Shown piece after piece: positions 58,427 through 64,000 of a stretch of DNA of 64,000 nt (the first letter of the stretch is position 1; every line of letters starts with the position of its first letter). Origin of the DNA: Seiridium cupressi (Eukaryota; Ascomycota; Sordariomycetes; Amphisphaeriales; Sporocadaceae). The DNA lies in the NCBI GenBank assembly GCA_036674765.1, contig JARVKI010000928.1, positions 1 to 64,000 on the forward strand, written 5' to 3'. The position numbers were made by a program, and so were the translations under genes. Below the pieces are notes generated by a model. That model was not told the origin of the DNA. It did not search any database and saw nothing but the letters and a program-made list of their open reading frames with translations.

Positions 58427-59350
58427 ATGTCAGCGGCTGGTTCAGATCGCGAAGATGCGATCACGAAAGAGGAGATTGCAGGTGAAGCCCCAGCACCTCC
58501 AGCTACAAACGCCGGCGTCACCAAGACCACCGCAAAGCGCAATGCTTGTAAGTTCTTTTCTCGTGTATATCGATCCCTCAGGCTAATTCCAAGTCTAGTT
58601 GCAGAGCTCATGGGGCCAAAGCCCAAAAAACCTGCACAATCAACACGGGCTTCATCGTCAATGGAGCATCCCCCGACAAATACGTTCGCGGGCCGAGACG
58701 GACTGGGAGCATACACCAATGACCCGGCATCCTTCCCATCTAGTAGGGTGATCTATTTCGACGATGACTCCGTCGTCATCAACGATCTGTACCCTAAGTC
58801 AGCAGTTCACACCCTTCTATTACCCAGATCACCACGCAAGCGTCTTCACCCTTTCGATGCTTTCGAGGACCCAGAGTTCCTCGCAAGAGTCCAGGCTGAG
58901 TCACTCAAACTCAAGAAACTAGTTGCTAAAGAACTCCAGCGGCGATTCGGTAAATACAGCGAGTCCGAAAAACTGCGCGAAGCAGTGCTGAGCGGTGACG
59001 TGGAGTGGGAGGATGAGGAACTGCCACAGGGGCGGGATTGGGAGCGCGAAGTCAAGGTGGGCATTCATGCCCATCCCAGTATGAACGATCTTCATGTCCA
59101 TGTGATATCGCGTGACATGTCTTCGGAGTGCATGAGACACCGGAAGCACTACAACTCATTCAACACACCGTTTCTGATTGACGTAACGGATTTCCCGCTG
59201 GCAGAAGATGATCCGAGGAGGCACCCCGGACATGCCGGGTATTTGAATCAGGACTTCAAATGCTGGCGATGTGGACAGCATTTTGGCAACAAGTTCAAGC
59301 AATTGAAAGAGCATCTGATGCAGGAGTTTGATGAGTGGAAGAAAGAATAA
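58427..59350 (+). CDS. hnt3: Aprataxin-like DNA adenylate hydrolase (Hnt3)
   Basis: Exons 58427-58547 and 58599-59350; intron 58548-58598 is 51 bases and stop-free. The product is about 290 residues. The join gives KRNAF-AELMGPKPKK, the usual entry to the HIT domain. The catalytic triad is in HPSMNDLHVHVIS (H206 and H208), and a C-terminal zinc finger has CWRCGQHF with H278. Aprataxin removes AMP from 5'-adenylated DNA ends left by failed ligation, in the nucleus. The start chosen is the first ATG (MSAAGSDRED); longer frames begin with GTG and are not needed. It is divergent from the helicase gene. Confidence 0.93.
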   Translation: MSAAGSDREDAITKEEIAGEAPAPPATNAGVTKTTAKRNACKFFSRVYRSLRLIPSLVAELMGPKPKKPAQSTRASSSMEHPPTNTFAGRDGLGAYTNDPASFPSSRVIYFDDDSVVINDLYPKSAVHTLLLPRSPRKRLHPFDAFEDPEFLARVQAESLKLKKLVAKELQRRFGKYSESEKLREAVLSGDVEWEDEELPQGRDWEREVKVGIHAHPSMNDLHVHVISRDMSSECMRHRKHYNSFNTPFLIDVTDFPLAEDDPRRHPGHAGYLNQDFKCWRCGQHFGNKFKQLKEHLMQEFDEWKKE

Positions 59351-60374
59351 GTAGCTAACACCACATATCATAAGTCGTCCTTCGCCATGGACTATTGACT
59401 GGTTCAGTGAGCGGGACTACCTTTCATCAAGTTAATCAGTTCCTTCGGGGTACGATTGATTATTGAGAATGCTTATACAGTGTAGTCTGGCTTAAAAATA
59501 GTATAAATAAGACAACCAAGGTGTACGACATGATGATTAGGCATTAAAATATCGGATAAAGTGAGCAACAGGGAGATTTATTAAAATCAGTCTAGGTTAT
59601 TGTGGATGATGATGAGCTTGCAATGTCTAATAGTGCTACTTTCCGAGTTCGAGAGACTACGCTCTTGTTTCTGTAGAACAAGCGAGCAATTTGGCCTAAA
59701 GGTCAGTTTATGACGAGACTAAACTGATATATATTGCGCCAGTTTTCTCTGTTATTACTGCGCAACTGCTAAGGGATACTAGCTTTTGAAATGATTGCAT
59801 TATTTCCAAGGCCGAGGTTTCCCGTCGAGCAAATTCAAAGTATATTTCTTGAATCGGCATGTTCATTATATTCAGACTGCAGGCGAACCGAGGGCAAGAC
59901 ATGGCAAGACTACAATGCATCCTTTTGTTATAGCAGCACATTTTTTTCATGCTCTGCTATGTAACACGCTGCACTGGGTGAAATACTAGACGTCAGAGAG
60001 CTACCTGGCTCGTGCAGTGAAGCCTTACAATTGGAGGGCAAAGGAGAGTGGCCATGGTCATGTTTAGCTGTGAGCTGTCAATATGCTATTTAGACATTGC
60101 CATGAAGACAAAGTCCAGCATACGGAATACTTTATGCCGATCAGGGGTCCTCAGACAGGTAGCAGCCAAGTGGGGGCTTTCAGCTGTGCTGTACCTAAAG
60201 TTAGAGTCGTGTTACCGTCAGCCCCGTGTTACCATGAGGCCCCCACAGTCCGCAGCCCCGCGATGACACGGTTTCTAAATGAGCTGCTGCGGCGAGCTAG
60301 AAAAGCATCCACTAGCACCATAAGCGCATTGCTCGACGCTCTTTCATCACCATTGAGCAGCGCCATCCAACAAG
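59351..60374. other. Intergenic region upstream of ste24
   Basis: AT-rich 3' flank of hnt3, then the ste24 promoter. No gene recognised. Confidence 0.4.
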
Positions 60375-61850
60375 ATGGATTTCCTTCAGGTATGTGTAGC
60401 TAATCAGGCCGGAAAACGACCTGGATATTCACTAACATGGCTACTCTTGCAGCGTCTCGCTCGGTTCATCGACCGACCTCTCTTCCCGTGGAAGAGGGTC
60501 ATCATTGGCTTCTCCATAGGCCAATATCTCTTCGAGGAGTTCCTCTCGTATCGTCAATACCAAGTCCTGAAAAAGACGAAGCCGCCGAAGGTTCTCGAGG
60601 CCGAAATTTCCCAAGAGACCTATGACAAGAGCCAGGAGTATGGCCGTGCCAAGGCCAAGTTCGGCTTCATCAAAGGTCTCTACGGTCAGATTCAGAATAT
60701 CGCTTTCATCCACTTCGACGTCCTCCCTAAGCTTTGGTCATGGACTGGTCAACTTCTCCTCAACATCGCTCCTGCTCGGTTTACTGGCGAGATATCGCAT
60801 TCGATTGTCTTTATCCTGTCCTTCATCGTGATCCAACAAGTCCTGTCCCTGCCAACCTCGATATACCACACATTCGTCCTGGAAGAGAAGTTTGGCTTCA
60901 ACAAACAGACTCCCAAGCTGTTCATCACAGACATGATCAAGTCTAATGTACTGGCTTTCGTGCTTGCGCCTCCCATTCTGGCTGGATTCCTCGGTATTGT
61001 CAAGAAGACTGGCAACCAGTTCTTCTACTACCTCTGGCTATTTGTTGCTGGTCTGCAAGTCTTTATGATCACCGTCTATCCCATCGCCATCCTTCCCTTG
61101 TTCAACAAGCTCTCTCCTTTGGAAGAAGGCAAACTCAAGAACAATGTCGAAGACCTGGCAAAAAAGCTCAAGTTCCCCCTGCATGAACTATTCGTCATTG
61201 ATGGCAGCAAGCGTAGCGCGCATAGCAACGCGTACTTCTTTGGCCTTCCCTGGAAGAAGCACATCGTGATTTACGACACTTTGATCGAGAAGAGCAAGGA
61301 GGAGGAAGTCACCGCCGTCCTGGCGCACGAGTTGGGTCACTGGAGTCTCGGTCACACTACTAGACTTTTTGGCATTTCTCAGGTATGTTTGATTTCAAAT
61401 GATGGGAAAGGTACGCGTTTTGACACTCTACAGGTCCACGTCTTCTACATATTCCTTCTTTTCTCGATATTCATCAACAACCGCTCCCTCTACGCAGATT
61501 TTGGCTTCACGAAAGAACACCCGATTATTATTGGTTTCCTCCTCTTCTCTGACGCTCTTGCACCTATGGACCTTATTATCAAGCTGGGAATGAACATCAT
61601 CAGCCGTCGTTTCGAGTTCCAAGCAGATGAGTTTGCCCGCAACCTCGGTTACAAGGCTGAATTGGCAGCCTCTCTCATCAAGCTTCAGGTCCAGAACCTC
61701 AGCACCATGGATGCTGATTGGATGTATGCAAGCTACCACTTCTCCCACCCAATCTTATCCGAGAGATTAAAGGCACTCGACTGGGTGCCTACTGGCAAGG
61801 TGATCGAGGAGAAACCAGAAGTTGAGAAGGCTTCTGGTAGAGAGCTGTAG
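60375..61850 (+). CDS. ste24: CAAX prenyl protease 1, Ste24/ZMPSTE24-type
   Basis: Exons 60375-60389, 60453-61382 and 61434-61850; about 453 residues, the same as yeast Ste24. The first exon has only five codons (MDFLQ) before a 63-base intron. This multi-pass ER/inner-nuclear-membrane zinc metalloprotease has HELGH (H297 to H301) and the third ligand in FEFQADEFA (E376). Neighbouring signatures are KRSAHSNAYFFG, HIVIYDTL and FSHPILSERL. It removes the last three residues of prenylated CAAX proteins such as a-factor pheromone and makes a second N-terminal cut; it also clears blocked translocons. Both introns are multiples of three without stops, so retention would keep the frame (21 and 17 extra residues). 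Confidence 0.96.
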   Translation: MDFLQVCVANQAGKRPGYSLTWLLLQRLARFIDRPLFPWKRVIIGFSIGQYLFEEFLSYRQYQVLKKTKPPKVLEAEISQETYDKSQEYGRAKAKFGFIKGLYGQIQNIAFIHFDVLPKLWSWTGQLLLNIAPARFTGEISHSIVFILSFIVIQQVLSLPTSIYHTFVLEEKFGFNKQTPKLFITDMIKSNVLAFVLAPPILAGFLGIVKKTGNQFFYYLWLFVAGLQVFMITVYPIAILPLFNKLSPLEEGKLKNNVEDLAKKLKFPLHELFVIDGSKRSAHSNAYFFGLPWKKHIVIYDTLIEKSKEEEVTAVLAHELGHWSLGHTTRLFGISQVCLISNDGKGTRFDTLQVHVFYIFLLFSIFINNRSLYADFGFTKEHPIIIGFLLFSDALAPMDLIIKLGMNIISRRFEFQADEFARNLGYKAELAASLIKLQVQNLSTMDADWMYASYHFSHPILSERLKALDWVPTGKVIEEKPEVEKASGREL

Positions 61851-64000
61851 CCCATGTGTGACACAGTTCGTGTATGATAAATATAAAGACTCAAGGTGGG
61901 CGAAGGGGAAGCTCCGGCTCATCTAGACTGGGGTTGCTACAGATAATCTAGATCAAGTACCTGAATGATTTTGCGTAACGCAGTCGCCTAAATAAATATG
62001 ACGCGCACCATTGGGATTATCGCAGAATCGCGGGTCACAATAGATAGTTCATATGAGCACTAAACTTTGGAAAATGACCATAGCATACATCTACAATGGA
62101 TATGGTGAAAGTCTTAAAGGTTTACCTGGGCCAAGTATGTCCGACTACTAGTTCATGCAACACTTTCTGAGCCTACTGTTCCGGTCCGTCACAGCTGGCC
62201 TTGTAGCAGGCCGCGAGATCTAGTAAGACGCACATATCGTCCACAGAAACTTGTTGGCATACTTTCGAGAATGTGATCCTAGTTGTCGAGTGGATGAATT
62301 ACATAGGTACATGATTACTTATCTCTGAGACGATACTGACTGACCCTTACGAGGACTCTGGAGACGTTTAACGGATGGACTCGAGCAAGTCTTTGTGGGC
62401 GAAATAGCCTTGAAAACTTTGGCACAAGCTTGCGCTGAGCAACAAGTAAGCCGATCGTCCTCAATTGGGTTTACAAGATCACAGCGCTACCAATATTGCT
62501 GAACGCACATCGAGCTCGGAAGTGTTGGATCATATACATTGCTACTTTTGGGGACGGCGGGTTACCTATGTTCATGTAGCTTGGGAGGTTGTAGGATCGG
62601 GGATAGGAATCGGGCTTGATCATGAGTCGAGGCAAATGTTGGATCGTGCCAGTCGGCCCTTCTACACTGGCATACATCTTGTTGCCGACCCTAATCGGAG
62701 AAGAATCGTCATTGCTGACTGGTGATATGTTGCTGGTGAAACTGTCTACCTGACCAGGATAACCGGGTAGAGAGGGGGTATGCAGGCAGCGAAGGTTGAG
62801 GCATGGTCTTACCAATTTCGAGTGTCAAGGACGATTTATAACTTCAAAAGACACTGTAGCCGCGCAATCAATAAGCATACGTCTGTTACGGCATGGATAT
62901 TTAGTTCCATGACGACCGCGAGACAAGCAAGGCCAACCAAGTAAGGAAGCACTCGGGGTTTGGAAACGTAGGGCTGGCTTTGCGGTTGTACACAGACTCG
63001 CTCTCGTTCGAACAATGTCATTGGCGCCGTAGCCAGTATCGATCGATACCCTTCGAGGATGACAGATGCCGTCACTCTCTGTATCTCCTTGTCATCTTCA
63101 CTTGTCCGGATGCGTGAACAGGCTGCTGGTACCAATCTGCGCTGGTGTTGCCTTCGTCCCAGTAGTGAGCCAACTCGGAGTTGCCTGTGGAGCGGCTCAA
63201 GGAGCAGGATTCTCGATTGCCTTCAAGCGGGACTGCCTTGTTCTTTCTGCCTTCGGGATTTTTGGTCTTATCTTTCTTTTCTTCAGTAGTTCAAGGCGAA
63301 TATCGTGCTTGCTTAGGCACTGAGGGTCGTAGCGGTTCGTTCCTTGCAACTGTACGAGTCGATGGTTTGCAAATCGGATCGGATCGGTATCGGTATTGTG
63401 GCGGGGATTCTAGGACTTGAGGACGAGAAGTCGACAATATTGACAGTCTCTTGGAGCAACGCCTTGTGTGCAATCGATGGATGATTCGTAAGCCCTGTCA
63501 TGTTAGATGCCAGTCCACAGGCGCGTTACATGACGGCTAGCACGACACGGCATGGCTGAGAACAGAACGGATATCCTAAGCAGCAACCGACCGACAGGCC
63601 AGGTTTTGCAACGGAAAATTCATCCAAGCTAGAGTGGTTAACCATGAAGACCGTCGCAGCATAGCTCCCACAGCTAGCCGAACAAAGCTGGACAGAATGC
63701 TACGCATAGGTGCCAGCCTTACTGAAGGCACTCTGATCACAGCACTCGCGGGGCAAAACAAAGGAAGATGAATTGAACTAAGAGTGACCTCTGCCTGTCC
63801 TTTCCGCATTCCTGGGACACGAGTAACGTTTCTCGGACAAACAACCGGTGCTCAGGCCGGCGGCCTTTCCGTATGCTTGCCGTCACAACGGACATTAACT
63901 CGGTTGTACTGAACGTCTACGCAAGAGAAGCTTCCAGTAGACCCCTAGAAGCTGAACCGCGATATGCAAGGATGAATGATGACTCTTCTTCATGGCAATG
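61851..64000. other. Intergenic region to the window end
   Basis: 2.1 kb without a recognised gene. Short overlapping frames near 62465-62815 and 63059-63500 on both strands have no motif. A gene starting beyond the edge may use this as promoter. Confidence 0.4.

Noticed and set aside
1..64000. Search for CRISPR arrays, Shine-Dalgarno sites, operons or phage genes
   Set aside because: The window is eukaryotic nuclear DNA with spliced genes; none of these is present or expected.

Overview
The window is nuclear DNA from a filamentous ascomycete (Pezizomycotina, most likely Sordariomycetes). Genes are split by short introns of 46-96 bases with GT..AG ends and CTAAC/CTGAC-like branch sites. Intergenic spaces are long, and there is no operon structure. 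The gene set fits: a truncated kinesin-3, a SCAP homologue, Mediator Med5, Irc22, Ste24 and a DHX57-type helicase. The genus cannot be told from sequence alone. I worked out exon boundaries by hand from splice signals, reading frame and family conservation; most joins restore a recognised protein motif exactly.

Layout. 1.8-5.0 kb: short kinesin-3 (+) convergent with a JMJD7-like lysyl hydroxylase (-). 6.7-10.2 kb: SCAP-like sterol sensor (+). 11.0 kb: small Cys-rich protein (-). 11.2-16.2 kb: no recognised gene, ending in a pyrimidine-rich leader ahead of a divergent 14-3-3-like protein (+, 16.2-17.2). 17.7-24.7 kb, all minus: Myb-like nuclear protein, cytochrome b5/FMN L-lactate dehydrogenase-type enzyme, DUF4202 protein, mucin-like single-pass membrane protein. 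24.7-30.7 kb: gene-poor. 30.7-35.9 kb (+): conserved protein of unknown function and Med5.

36.1-44.9 kb is a metabolic block: LigB-type extradiol dioxygenase (-), ALDH-fold protein without its catalytic residues (-), a 125-residue unknown (+), a CocE/S15 hydrolase (+) and a fumarylacetoacetase-family hydrolase (+). 45.3-50.3 kb: Irc22/TRAP-alpha (+), a second mucin-like membrane protein (-) and a 2-oxoglutarate/Fe(II) oxygenase (-). 51.8-61.9 kb: AT-hook protein (+), DHX57-type DEVH helicase (-) divergent from aprataxin/Hnt3 (+), and the CAAX protease Ste24 (+). 61.9-64.0 kb: nothing recognised.

Most genes are unrelated housekeeping functions. Two themes may be more than chance. Several products act at the ER or in its membrane (SCAP, Irc22, Ste24). 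The 36-45 kb block puts a ring-cleaving dioxygenase near an FAH-family C-C hydrolase, the chemistry of a small aromatic-degradation route. The most unusual individual items are the ALDH-like pseudoenzyme with a C-terminal membrane segment, the degenerate 14-3-3-like protein, the FAH paralogue with an altered substrate pocket, and an open 37-codon extension directly after the Irc22 stop codon. I saw no CRISPR array, rRNA, confident tRNA or intact transposon.
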